Positions 27,934 through 36,326 of a stretch of DNA of 64,000 bases are shown in pieces. Under the pieces are notes generated by a model. The model made no database searches. It was not told where the DNA came from and saw nothing but the letters and a program-made list of their open reading frames with translations. This DNA comes from Rhodococcus wratislaviensis (GTDB taxonomy: Bacteria > Actinomycetota > Actinomycetes > Mycobacteriales > Mycobacteriaceae): NCBI RefSeq assembly GCF_900455735.1, contig NZ_UAUI01000006.1, positions 1 through 64,000 on the forward strand, read 5' to 3'. A program made the position numbers and the translations under genes. Position 1 is the first letter of the stretch; every line of letters starts with the position of its first letter.

Positions 27934-28719
27934 TCAGCGGGAGGCACCCTCGCTCGCGGCGAGCTCGGACTTCCACACCCGGAAGCCCTCCTCGGTGCGA
28001 CCGCGACGCCAGTAGCCGGAGATCGACGCGGCCGACGCGGCGACACCCCGCTCCTTGCGCACGTAGGAGCGCAGGTTGTGCATGACTGCCTGCGCCTCAC
28101 CGTGAATGAACACCTGCGCGGTTCCGGGCAGCCACGCGGTGTCGCGCACCGCCGCGACGAGGGGTGCGTTGTCCCCCGACGCCTCTTCGCCGATCCGGTC
28201 CGACGTGTCGCCGCGGTGGATCCACGTGACGTCGACGCCCGCGGGCGAGTCGAAGGCGATTTCGTCCTCGGGGCCGGCGACCTCGATGATCACCCGTCCG
28301 ACCGCCGACGCGTCCAGCTTCTCGACGGACGCCGAGATGGCGGGAATTGCGGTCTCGTCACCCGCGAGCAGGTACCAGTCGGCGGCCGGGTCGGGCGCGA
28401 ACGCGCCTCCGGGGCCGCGCAGCCGGAGGACGTCGCCGGCTGCCGCGGCGGCCGCCCACGGTCCGGCGACACCGGCGTCACCGTGCACCACGAAGTCAAT
28501 GGCGATCTCTCGCTTTACCGGATCCACGGATCGGATCGTGTACGTGCGCAGGACGGGCTCTTCGGGGCTCCCGAATTCGAGTTTCGCGTACGCGTCGGTG
28601 AAGGCATTCGGAACGAAACTGTCGAATCCCGGGTCGCCGAGGAATACCCGCACCATGTGCGGGGTCAGCCACTCGGTCCGGAGCACGGTCAGTGTCGCAG
28701 TCGGCTTTGCCACAGGCAT
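27934..28719 (-). CDS. Siderophore-interacting FAD protein (ViuB-like ferric-siderophore reductase)
   Basis: A 261-residue flavoprotein of the SIP family that reduces imported ferric siderophore to release Fe(II). The FAD-binding beta barrel includes YAKLEFGSPEEPVLRTYTIR with the RxYT flavin motif, then DFVVHGDAGVAGPWAAAAAA and LRLRGPGGAFAPDPAADWYL. The C-terminal NAD(P)H half contains LAGDETAIPAIS and VFIHGEAQAVMHNLRSYVR. An IdeR-type box 18 bases upstream of the ATG indicates repression in high iron. In mycobacteria the viuB gene also lies between xerC and dprA. Confidence 0.93.
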   Translation of the reverse strand: MPVAKPTATLTVLRTEWLTPHMVRVFLGDPGFDSFVPNAFTDAYAKLEFGSPEEPVLRTYTIRSVDPVKREIAIDFVVHGDAGVAGPWAAAAAAGDVLRLRGPGGAFAPDPAADWYLLAGDETAIPAISASVEKLDASAVGRVIIEVAGPEDEIAFDSPAGVDVTWIHRGDTSDRIGEEASGDNAPLVAAVRDTAWLPGTAQVFIHGEAQAVMHNLRSYVRKERGVAASAASISGYWRRGRTEEGFRVWKSELAASEGASR

Positions 28720-28736
28720 CTCTCCAATGAACTCAA

Positions 28737-28755
28737 GTTGGTTAGTGTTACCTAA
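28737..28755 (-). promoter_or_regulatory. IdeR/DtxR-type iron box
   Basis: On the minus strand the sequence is TTAGGTAACACTAACCAAC. It matches the 19-base DtxR/IdeR consensus TTAGGTTAGGCTAACCTAA at 14 positions, with both core half-sites AGGT and TAACC correctly spaced. It lies 18 bases before the siderophore reductase start, where a bound repressor would block transcription. Confidence 0.75.
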
Positions 28756-28785
28756 CTACGGTACAGGAGTGGCTGCCGGCGGCGG

Positions 28786-30333
28786 TCAGAGCGGAATCAG
28801 GTGGTGCTTCTGCTCGCCGCGGGCGGAACGCTTGTCGCGGAGCACGGTCAGTGCTCGCCGGATCTCGAGCCGGGTGGCGGACGGTTCGATCACCGCGTCG
28901 ATGTAGCCGCGCTCGGCGGCCGAATACGGTGTCGCGACGTTCTCGTTGTAGGCGTCGACGAGTTGCTGGCGCATCGCCTCCTGTTCCTCGCCGGCGGCTT
29001 CGAGTTCGCGGTGGTAGAGGAGACTGATCGCGGCCTCGGCGCCCATGACCGCGATGCGTGCCGTCGGCCAGGCGAAGTTCACGTCGGCCCCGAGTTGCTT
29101 GCACCCCATCACCGCATATCCGCCGCCGTAGGACTTGCGCACCACCACAGTCACTTTCGGCACCGTTGCGGCCGCGAACGCTTGCAAGAAGCGGCCGCCG
29201 CTGCGGAGTACACCGTTCCGCTCCTGCTCCAACCCCGGGAGGAAGCCCGGTGTGTCGACGACGAACACGAGGGGAATCTCGTACGCGTCGCAGATCCGCA
29301 CGAAGCGGGCCGCTTTGTCGGCGCCGACCTGATCCAGTGCCCCACTGAGGAATTGCGGCTGGTTGGCCACCACTCCGACGGATCGTCCGTCCACCCGGGA
29401 GAATCCGGTGATCACGTTCGGTGCCGTCTGCGCGGCGAGTTCGTGAAAGTCTCCGTCGTCGAAGATGTTCAGCAGCAGGTCGTGCATGTCGTAGGCGGCG
29501 TTGTCGGCGTCCGGCATGAACTCGTTCAATGCCAGATCGTTGTCGGTGATCTCGGGTTCGAGTCCCGGGTTCACGATGGGCGCCTCCTCGTGCCTGCTCG
29601 ACGGGAGGAAGCCGAGATAGTCTCGCACCCAGGCGAACGCCGCGTCTTCGCTCGGCGCGACGTGGTGGACGTTCCCGTTCTCGGCCTGGGCGCGGGCGCC
29701 GCCGAGTTCGTCGAGGGTGACGTCCTCGCCGGTGACGGATTTGATGACTCCCGGACCGGTGACGAACATGTACGCCTGCTCGTCCACGGCGACAACGACA
29801 TCGGTGTTGATCGGGGCGTACGCCGCACCGCCCGCACATTTGCCGAGGAGGATCGAGATTTGCGGGCACACTCCCGACAGCGGAATCTGGCGGCGGCCCA
29901 TTTCGGCGTACCAGGCGAGCGACGTGACGGCATCCTGTACGCGTGCGCCGCCGGAGTCGTTGATGCCCACACAGGGGCAGCCGATCCGCGCCGCGAATTC
30001 CATGATCGAGGCGACCTTGCGGCCGAACATCTCCCCCACGCTGCCACCGAACACCGTGTGGTCGTGCGAGAACACCGCCACCGGACGTCCGTCGACGGTT
30101 CCGTGGCCGGTGACGACGCCGTCACCGTAGGGGTTGTCGAGAGCTCCCGGGTTCCTCGCCATCTGTCCGACCTCGATGAAACTGCCGCGGTCGAGCAGCA
30201 TTCGGATTCGTTCGCGGGGGCCGGGCAGACCTTTCTCCGCGCGCCGTGCGATCGCCCTCGGGCTTCCCGGATTCAGCGATTGTTCGAGCCGAACCTCCAG
30301 GTCAGCGAGCAGTTCCGCCGTGGTCCTGGTCAT
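28786..30333 (-). CDS. Acyl-CoA carboxylase beta (carboxyltransferase) subunit
   Basis: A 515-residue biotin-dependent carboxyltransferase (PccB/AccD family) that moves CO2 from biotin to an acyl-CoA such as propionyl- or acetyl-CoA. It has the two crotonase-like halves. N-half: [20 protein letters not shown] and [19 protein letters not shown]-half: [40 protein letters not shown] and [18 protein letters not shown]. The ATG at 30333 has GAGGAGG 8 bases upstream. No alpha (biotin carboxylase) or epsilon subunit is nearby, so it must pair with a subunit coded elsewhere. Acyl preference is not determinable here. Confidence 0.94.
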   Translation of the reverse strand: MTRTTAELLADLEVRLEQSLNPGSPRAIARRAEKGLPGPRERIRMLLDRGSFIEVGQMARNPGALDNPYGDGVVTGHGTVDGRPVAVFSHDHTVFGGSVGEMFGRKVASIMEFAARIGCPCVGINDSGGARVQDAVTSLAWYAEMGRRQIPLSGVCPQISILLGKCAGGAAYAPINTDVVVAVDEQAYMFVTGPGVIKSVTGEDVTLDELGGARAQAENGNVHHVAPSEDAAFAWVRDYLGFLPSSRHEEAPIVNPGLEPEITDNDLALNEFMPDADNAAYDMHDLLLNIFDDGDFHELAAQTAPNVITGFSRVDGRSVGVVANQPQFLSGALDQVGADKAARFVRICDAYEIPLVFVVDTPGFLPGLEQERNGVLRSGGRFLQAFAAATVPKVTVVVRKSYGGGYAVMGCKQLGADVNFAWPTARIAVMGAEAAISLLYHRELEAAGEEQEAMRQQLVDAYNENVATPYSAAERGYIDAVIEPSATRLEIRRALTVLRDKRSARGEQKHHLIPL

Positions 30334-30386
30334 GTGAGATTCCTCCTCGAGACGCACCCGCGAGCGGACTGCACTCCCGGAGCGCC

Positions 30387-30541
30387 GGTAGTTGCCTCAT
30401 CGGAGACCGTACGTGCACCGACCGGGGTCTGCATCGGTGAACCGACTGGACTCCGAGCACCCATGACGGGCGCAACTACCCCTCCGGCGCAACGCGGGGT
30501 GGATGGGAACTGTCGGCCGGAGGCGCTGTGAGGACTCACAG
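30387..30541 (-). promoter_or_regulatory. Upstream region of the carboxylase gene with two symmetric elements
   Basis: The gap upstream of the carboxylase start (30334-30582) has no credible ORF. It holds a separated inverted repeat, GGTAGTTGC (30387-30395) and GCAACTACC (30472-30480), and a compact palindrome CTGTGAGGACTCACAG (30526-30541). The palindrome lies about 40 bases after the stop of the 35-codon peptide gene, so it could be an operator for the carboxylase or the end of the upstream transcript. Roles are inferred. Confidence 0.35.
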
Positions 30542-30582
30542 ATTTGATCGCCTCGGACGCGACGGGGCCTGCGGCTTGCCTC

Positions 30583-30690
30583 TCAGGTGATGCTGAACCA
30601 CCAGTACGCGATCTGTGCGAGGCCCGACGCGATCGCGAAGATGCCAGGCTGAGCCCACTCGGGGATTCCCCACAGGCTGAGGTCGTCCAT
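30583..30690 (-). CDS. 35-residue hydrophobic peptide
   Basis: A 36-codon ORF (ATG 30690 to TGA 30583-30585) with an excellent GGAGGTG 3-4 bases before the ATG. The product starts MDDLSLWGIPEWAQ and continues into a single hydrophobic, Trp/Tyr-tipped helix GIFAIASGLAQIAYWWFSI. It should sit in or on the membrane. It is not recognised as a named family. The start overlaps the stop of a possible 14-codon ORF (ATG at 30734, TGATG overlap). It lies 134 bases after another tiny ORF on the same strand. No homology search was possible; the case rests on the ribosome binding site and composition. Confidence 0.6.
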   Translation of the reverse strand: MDDLSLWGIPEWAQPGIFAIASGLAQIAYWWFSIT

Positions 30691-30824
30691 CACACCTCCG
30701 TCCTCACATCAGGGCCGAGTGGTCCACCGACCATTCTGAAGTCTCCCACGTGGCAATGGGCATCACGCGGGGAACGTCGAGATCGGGGTGACGCGGGCGG
30801 ATGAGATGCCGGCCGGTAACTCCC

Positions 30825-30899
30825 CTACGAACCGGAGGCGATCAACAGGCTCAACACCTGCGCGACGAAGTTCCGCCACAAGTCCTCGGCTGACCCCAT
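30825..30899 (-). CDS. 24-residue amphipathic peptide
   Basis: A 25-codon ORF (ATG 30899 to TAG 30825-30827) preceded by AAGGAG 6 bases upstream. After MGSAE the core DLWRNFVAQVLSLLIA has polar residues every three to four positions, giving a clear amphipathic helix, and it ends in a short SGS tail. Size and pattern are reminiscent of small helical porin or modulin-like peptides of Corynebacteriales (for example PorA/PorH), but there is no sequence identity I can claim. It is upstream of the 35-residue peptide gene, and both may be on one transcript. Confidence 0.55.
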   Translation of the reverse strand: MGSAEDLWRNFVAQVLSLLIASGS

Positions 30900-31045
30900 A
30901 TCTCACTCCTTCATGCGGTTGTGAGCTGCGTTGTAGGAAAGTTTCTACCCCAATGTGTCGTCGATCGGTCGCTTCGACTCGCACTTCGGACAACCGAGCA
31001 CGATGAAGTGGCCGCCGAGCGGACTCTCGCCCGGCTCGTCACCCC

Positions 31046-32200
31046 TCACCTCTGCCGCGACCATCCGGTGTCGTCAGAGGCGACGAAGCCCTCCATCTCC
31101 AAGAGCGGCAGCACAGCCCGAACCTGCTCGATCGCGACTCCGGACAGTTCGGACAGCTCCCGGACCCCGCGCGGCCCGACCGCCGGCAACGCCTCGTACA
31201 CCAGCAGCGCATCCCCCGACAGTGCATCCAGATCGCGGACCACGTCGAGGCCTTCCCGCAGCCCGATCGGCCCGGCCTCCTCCACCACGTCACCGGCATT
31301 CGCGACCAACCGCGCCTCACCCTCCCGAATCATCCGATTGCAGCCCATCGACGACGCCGACGTCACCGGACCCGGCACCGCCATCACCGGTCGCCCCAAT
31401 TTGCGCGCCCAACTCGCCGTGTTCCGCGCACCGCTGCGCCACCCCGCCTCCACCACGACCACCCCGTCGGACAGGCTCGCCACCAACCGATTCCGCGCCA
31501 GGAACCGATGCTTCGCCGGTGTAGTGCCCGGCGCGTACTCACTGATCACCGCACCGTTCTGCGCGATTTGCCGCAGCATGCGCGCATGCCCTGCCGGATA
31601 CGCACGATCCACACCGCACGCCAGCACCGCGACCGTCAGGCCCCCGACACCCAGCGCCGCACGGTGAGCGGCACCATCGACCCCGAACGCGGCACCCGAC
31701 ACGATCGTCCACCCGTCGACGGCGAGATCACCGGAAATCTCGGCAGTCACGTGTTCGCCGTAGCCGCTCGCCGCCCGCGTCCCCACGATCGAGATCGCCC
31801 GGTCGGTCAGTTCGTCCACCGGCCGCGAACCGAGCACCCACAACGCCAACGGCGGGCCCTCGTCCCGTGACCGGGACAGATTCCCGAAACCGAGAAGCCG
31901 CCACTGCGGCCACTCGTCGTCGTCCGGCGTCACCAGCCGGCCACCCATTCCCGCCACCAGTTCGAGATCGTGTGCGGCGGTATCCACATGCGCCCGGGCA
32001 ACCGTGCGCTCCCCCAGCATCTCCGCCAGATCCCGCTCCCGCACGGCCCGCGCAGCCTCCTCCGGGCCCACGTCCTCCACGAGACGCGACAGCGCCGGAC
32101 ACGGCCCCTGCACCACCTTCGACAAGTACGCCCACGCCAACCGACGCGGATCCTGAACCCCACTCCGATCTCCTGCACCACTTCGGCTTTCCACCGTCAC
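31046..32200 (-). CDS. dprA: DNA-processing protein DprA/Smf
   Basis: A 384-residue protein. In transformable bacteria DprA loads RecA on incoming single-stranded DNA; in others its role is less clear. The Rossmann-like core shows ISIVGTRAASGYGEHVTAEI, IVSGAAFGVDGAAHRAAL, AVLACGVDRAYPAGHARMLR, GAVISEYAPGTTPAKHRFLA and VVVVEAGWRSGARNTASWAR. The last ~60 residues form a winged-helix-like (DML1) domain. It starts at GTG 32200, overlapping the comM stop by 4 bases (GTGA). Confidence 0.96.
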   Translation of the reverse strand: MTVESRSGAGDRSGVQDPRRLAWAYLSKVVQGPCPALSRLVEDVGPEEAARAVRERDLAEMLGERTVARAHVDTAAHDLELVAGMGGRLVTPDDDEWPQWRLLGFGNLSRSRDEGPPLALWVLGSRPVDELTDRAISIVGTRAASGYGEHVTAEISGDLAVDGWTIVSGAAFGVDGAAHRAALGVGGLTVAVLACGVDRAYPAGHARMLRQIAQNGAVISEYAPGTTPAKHRFLARNRLVASLSDGVVVVEAGWRSGARNTASWARKLGRPVMAVPGPVTSASSMGCNRMIREGEARLVANAGDVVEEAGPIGLREGLDVVRDLDALSGDALLVYEALPAVGPRGVRELSELSGVAIEQVRAVLPLLEMEGFVASDDTGWSRQR

Positions 32201-33705
32201 TGGAAGCTCCGATCACGAAACCCCAAGGCGGTGACCACCTGTTCCGGACCCGGCATGTCGAGTCCTGCCAGATCACTCACCGTCCAGGCGACTCGCAACG
32301 CCCGATCGGCACCTCGGGCCGTGATCAGCCCCTTCCGCAGCGCGCGTTCCACGGGCGCCAGCGCGGGCCGCGCCAACCGGAACTTCTGCCGCAGGGCGGG
32401 CCCGGGCACCTCCGCATTGGTGCGCCACCCGTAGTCGCTCCACCGCTCCCCGGCGGCGGCCCGCGCCTCGGCCACCCGCTGCCGGACGTCCTCGGTGCTC
32501 TCCCCGACCTCGTCGATGAACGCCCCGGTCGCGACGGCGTGCATCCGCACGCGCAGATCCACGCGGTCCATCAGCGGTCCCGACAGTTTCCCGAGGTAGC
32601 GACGCCGCGCAGTGGGTGCGCACACACAGTCGGCTTCCCGTGCGGGCGCGCACGGGCACGGATTGGCCGCGAGGATCAGCTGGAAGCGCGCCGGATAGCG
32701 GGCGACCCCGTCCCGTCGCGCGATACGCACCTCCCCGTCCTCGAGTGGGGTCCTCAGGGCTTCGAGCACCTTGGTTCCGATCTCGGCGCACTCGTCGAGA
32801 AACAGCACCCCACGGTGAGCGCGACTGACGGCTCCGGGCTTCGCGACACCGCTTCCGCCGCCGACGAGCGCGCTCACGGACGCGGTGTGGTGGGGTGCGA
32901 TGAACGGCGGCACGTCGATGAGGGGACGCTCGGGCGGCAGGAGCCCGGCTACGGAGTGGATTGCCGTCACCTCGAGCGATTCGCTCTCGGTGAGCGGCGG
33001 CAGAACTCCGGGAAGTCGTTGCGCCAGCATCGTCTTCCCCACGCCGGGTGGGCCGGTGAGCATCAGGTGGTGCGCACCCGCCGCCGCCACCTCGATGGCC
33101 CAGCGTGCCTCGGCCTGACCCACCACCTCGCTCAGATCGGCGCGCACCGGTTGCGCGACCCACTGCACCGGCTCCGGATACTCGAGGTCTCGCTCCTCCC
33201 GCAGCCACGCGATCGCCGCCCGCAGGTCGTGCGCGCCGAGCACCTCGACTCCACCGACCAGACCCGCCTCGGGCAGCGATTGCACCGGGACCACCACCGT
33301 TGCCCACCCGGCATTCTTCGCCGCAAGCACCGCGGGCAGAATCCCGCGCACCGACCGGAGCCGCCCGTCCAGCGCCAGTTCTCCGAGCAGAACGGTCTCG
33401 CGCAGCCGCTGCCGCTTCACCTGCTTGGCTGCATCCAGCACGGCAGCGACGAGCGCGAGGTCGTAGACCGACCCGACTTTCGGCAGCGTCGCCGGCGACA
33501 GCGCGAGGATCACCTTCGAATCCGGCCACTCCTCGCCCGAATTCGCGACCGCGGCCCTGATCCGGTCCCGGGCCTCCTGCAGCGCGGTGTCCGGCAGCCC
33601 GACCAGATGCACAGCCGGAAGCCCGCGGCCGATATCCGCCTCGATCTCGACCAGTTGACCGTCGACCCCGGTCACCGCCACCGAGTGTGCTCGCCCCAGT
33701 GCCAT
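32197..33705 (-). CDS. comM: YifB/ComM-family AAA+ ATPase (Mg-chelatase-like)
   Basis: A 502-residue protein. The N-terminal Lon-like (ChlI) domain contains EIEADIGRGLPAVHLVGLPD. The AAA+ module shows Walker A LTGPPGVGKTMLAQRLPGVL and Walker B GVLFLDECAEIG, and a zinc-like Cys cluster is in NPCPCAPAREADCVCAP. ComM is a branch-migration helicase in transformation in other bacteria. The ATG at 33705 overlaps the yraN stop by 1 base (TGATG). Confidence 0.95.
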   Translation of the reverse strand: MALGRAHSVAVTGVDGQLVEIEADIGRGLPAVHLVGLPDTALQEARDRIRAAVANSGEEWPDSKVILALSPATLPKVGSVYDLALVAAVLDAAKQVKRQRLRETVLLGELALDGRLRSVRGILPAVLAAKNAGWATVVVPVQSLPEAGLVGGVEVLGAHDLRAAIAWLREERDLEYPEPVQWVAQPVRADLSEVVGQAEARWAIEVAAAGAHHLMLTGPPGVGKTMLAQRLPGVLPPLTESESLEVTAIHSVAGLLPPERPLIDVPPFIAPHHTASVSALVGGGSGVAKPGAVSRAHRGVLFLDECAEIGTKVLEALRTPLEDGEVRIARRDGVARYPARFQLILAANPCPCAPAREADCVCAPTARRRYLGKLSGPLMDRVDLRVRMHAVATGAFIDEVGESTEDVRQRVAEARAAAGERWSDYGWRTNAEVPGPALRQKFRLARPALAPVERALRKGLITARGADRALRVAWTVSDLAGLDMPGPEQVVTALGFRDRSFQ

Positions 33706-34061
33706 CAGAACGCATCCCGGACGTGTTCGATCTGGGGCTGCGGACCGTGTCCGATCATGATCGCGACCACGTCGAACCGCACCCGCGACCAGTGCCGGCC
33801 GGAGTCCCGCAACCACTCGACCGCCAGCAGGCGGATCCTGCGCTGTTTCGAGAACGTCACCGCCTCGGCCGGACTGCCGTACCCCAGGCCGCGGCGGGTC
33901 TTCACCTCGACGAAGACGAGCCAGTCTCCCTCTGCCGCAATGAGATCGACTTCGCCGTACCGAGATCGCCAGTTCCGGTCGACGATCTCCATGCCCGCCT
34001 CGGTGAGATACCGGGCGGCCAGATCCTCCCCATGCGCTCCAAGCGCGAGATTGTGCGCCAC
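33705..34061 (-). CDS. yraN: YraN-family (UPF0102) endonuclease-like protein
   Basis: A 118-residue restriction-endonuclease-fold protein. The family motifs are GAHGEDLAARYLTEAGMEIV, RYGEVDLIAAEGDWLVFVEV with KTRR after it (the D-ExK catalytic pattern), and AVTFSKQRRIRLLA. The GTG at 34061 is preferred because GGAGG lies 5 bases upstream and the family normally begins just before GAHGE; an ATG 47 codons upstream gives an Arg/Gly-rich extension. First gene of a tightly overlapping yraN-comM-dprA operon. Confidence 0.9.
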   Translation of the reverse strand: MAHNLALGAHGEDLAARYLTEAGMEIVDRNWRSRYGEVDLIAAEGDWLVFVEVKTRRGLGYGSPAEAVTFSKQRRIRLLAVEWLRDSGRHWSRVRFDVVAIMIGHGPQPQIEHVRDAF

Positions 34062-34271
34062 AGCAGCCTCCACCCCGTCCCCCGGCGGCCCACCGATGCG
34101 AACCGCGCCTCTCGCACCACCGTGCCCGACGCGAATTCCGGGAAGATGCCCTCGAACTGGGCGAACGAATTGGGCTGTGCATGAAGCGCACGTTGTGGAC
34201 AACTCGCCGCTCAGGAGGAAGTGTTCACCCCAAAGGACCAGGCCAGGGCTGTCAAGCCGGTAATCGAACGG

Positions 34272-35144
34272 TCAGCCGACCGCGGGCATCCAGCGGCGCG
34301 CGAGAAACGCTACCCACTCGGCGGCCTCACCGGGATCGTCGGGCGGCGACTCGACGAGGACGAGTTCGTCGACTCCCGCATCGACCAGCGCCTCGACGTC
34401 GGCGGGGTCCACCTCGCGCAGGGCGACCGCCAGGCGCAGCTCCTCGGGGTCACGCCCCGCGTCCCGGCACAGTGCCTTCATCTTGTGGATCCGTTCGGAG
34501 ACGGCCGCGACGCCGTCCAGGTTGAACCCGTACCAGCCGTCGCCCCACGCCGCGACCCGGCCGAGCGCTGCGTCGCTGTTGCCGCCGAGCACGACCGGAA
34601 TCCGGCGATCGCGCACGGGTTTCGGATTGACCCGCACCGAATCGACGCGGACGAACTCACCCTCGAACGTCGCGACGTCGTCACGCCACAGCGTGCGCAT
34701 CGCCGCGACGTATTCGGCGGCCCGCTCGCCACGGCCCTCGAACGGAATGCCGAGCGCCGCGAATTCTTCCCTGGACCAGCCGATGCCGACACCGAGCGTC
34801 AGCCGGCCACCACTCATCAGATCCAACGTCGCCGCCTGCTTGGCCGTGATGACGGGATTGTGTTCGGGCAGCAGCAACACACCGGTGGCCACGCCGATCG
34901 TGTGGGTGGCAGCGGCCGCGAAGCTCAGCCCGATCATCGGGTCGAGCCAATCCGCGACGGCGGGGACCGCGATCCGGCCGTCGTCCGCGTACGGATACCG
35001 CGACTCCGACCGGTCCACCATCACGACGTGCTCGCCGGCCCACAGCGTGGCGAATCCGCTGTTTTCGGCGGCAACTGCAACCGAGTCGATCACCGCGCGA
35101 CGAGCGCCGGTACCGATCCCGAGTGCGTGCAACCCGAGGCGCAT
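34272..35144 (-). CDS. LLM-class F420-dependent oxidoreductase
   Basis: A 290-residue luciferase-like TIM barrel (TIGR03619-type). Visible: ENSGFATLWAGEHVVMVDRS, ATHTIGVATGVLLLPEHNPV, LDLMSGGRLTLGVGIGW with EEFAALGIPF after it, and VVLGGNSDAALGRVAAWGDG. The pattern fits F420-dependent actinobacterial enzymes; an FMN enzyme is possible. Substrate is unknown. It is the first gene of an accessory block that interrupts the conserved backbone. Confidence 0.88.
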   Translation of the reverse strand: MRLGLHALGIGTGARRAVIDSVAVAAENSGFATLWAGEHVVMVDRSESRYPYADDGRIAVPAVADWLDPMIGLSFAAAATHTIGVATGVLLLPEHNPVITAKQAATLDLMSGGRLTLGVGIGWSREEFAALGIPFEGRGERAAEYVAAMRTLWRDDVATFEGEFVRVDSVRVNPKPVRDRRIPVVLGGNSDAALGRVAAWGDGWYGFNLDGVAAVSERIHKMKALCRDAGRDPEELRLAVALREVDPADVEALVDAGVDELVLVESPPDDPGEAAEWVAFLARRWMPAVG

Positions 35145-35201
35145 CGGCCGATCGTCTCACAGTTGCCCGGCCGAAGTGGCTGACTTCCGGGACGCGCGCT
35201 C

Positions 35202-36104
35202 CTAGCCGCGGACGTCGAGGCTGCGGGCGTAGTGCTCCTTGAACACCTCGAGGTGCGTCCAGGTCTCCAAGGCCATCACACCGTCGATCGTCCGGATGTG
35301 CTCGGCGAGGGAGTAGAGGTCACCCGACGAATCGGCGGCGACCGTTCCGATCAGGTCGAATCTGCCGAGTGTCCGCGCCAGGAACTCGATGCCCGGCAGG
35401 GCCTCGATCTGCGCGCACACCTCCCGGTCCCGCGATCCGAGGCTGACCCCGATGCCCATCGCGAGGGTTCTGCCGCCGCCGCGGCGCTTCACGACCGCTC
35501 CGACGCGCAACGCGGTGCTGTCGATCAGATGGTTCACTCGATTCCGCGCCGCACTGGGCGAGAGCCCGGTGCGCTCGGCCAGTTCCAGAAACGGCATCCG
35601 CCCGTTCCGTTCCAGCAACTCGATGAGCGCGACGTCTTTCGCGTCTAGTCGAACGTCGGCCCGTAACGCGCTCTTGGGCATGAAGATTCCCTTGATGACA
35701 TCGGCGTAGAACAGCGTGTTGACGGTGCGGACACCGGGTTCCGCACGGATCGTGGCGATGGCGTCGTAGAGGTCCCGCTGACTGGGGACGCGCAGTTCGG
35801 CGATGATGTTGTACTGCCCGCTCACGGCGGAAATGTAGACGGCCGCCTCCGACGCGCAGAGCGCTTCGGCCACCGGACCCACCGGCCCCGACACGGCGAC
35901 GGACACGTGTGCCATCGCCTTGAGGCCCAGCAACTCAGGGTGGGCGACGGCAACGACACTCACCGTGCCGGTGTCGAGCAGCGTCTGCACGCGCGTGGAC
36001 ACCGCGGCGCGGGGTGCGCCGACGGTCGCGGCGAGCTCCCGATAGGTCGCGCGACCATTCGACTGCAACGCCGCGATGAGCTTGGAATCCAGTTCGACAC
36101 TCAT
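35202..36104 (-). CDS. Double-module Lrp/AsnC-family regulator
   Basis: A 300-residue regulator, about twice the usual ~150. Module 1: HTH from ELDSKLIAALQSNGRATYRE, then a RAM-like ligand domain AVYISAVSGQYNIIAELRVP. Module 2: a second HTH DAKDVALIELLERNGRMPFL followed by a second ligand domain IEFLARTLGRFDLIGTVAAD. The ATG at 36104 is the most likely start; in-frame GTG and ATG codons upstream are possible. It is divergent from the amidohydrolase-transporter pair and probably controls it. Confidence 0.9.
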   Translation of the reverse strand: MSVELDSKLIAALQSNGRATYRELAATVGAPRAAVSTRVQTLLDTGTVSVVAVAHPELLGLKAMAHVSVAVSGPVGPVAEALCASEAAVYISAVSGQYNIIAELRVPSQRDLYDAIATIRAEPGVRTVNTLFYADVIKGIFMPKSALRADVRLDAKDVALIELLERNGRMPFLELAERTGLSPSAARNRVNHLIDSTALRVGAVVKRRGGGRTLAMGIGVSLGSRDREVCAQIEALPGIEFLARTLGRFDLIGTVAADSSGDLYSLAEHIRTIDGVMALETWTHLEVFKEHYARSLDVRG

Positions 36105-36171
36105 GATGCCCCGAAGTTTCTCGATTTCTTTCTGCACTCCCGACAGAGAAGAAGAATCGCACACATCACCA

Positions 36172-36184
36172 GATTCTGCGAATC
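36172..36184. promoter_or_regulatory. Palindrome in the divergent Lrp/amidohydrolase gap
   Basis: GATTC TGC GAATC is a perfect 13-base palindrome located 68 bases upstream of the regulator start and 143 upstream of the amidohydrolase. Lrp/AsnC proteins often bind 13-15-base palindromes near their own promoter, so this is a candidate operator. The rest of the 222-base gap shows nothing more definite. Confidence 0.35.
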
Positions 36185-36326
36185 AGTGCGGATCTGCTTC
36201 AGAAGCCGAACACATTCGCCGCACACCACTCGATTCGAAACTTTGATGTATTGCGCAGCCAATGGTCACGGCGTAATTTCCCTCCCAACCGGAACGTGAC
36301 CCACACCACCATTTCGAAGGATCCCC

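Noticed and set aside
30330-30539. 69-codon minus-strand ORF just upstream of the carboxylase
   Set aside because: No ribosome binding site at its start and composition like non-coding GC-rich DNA.
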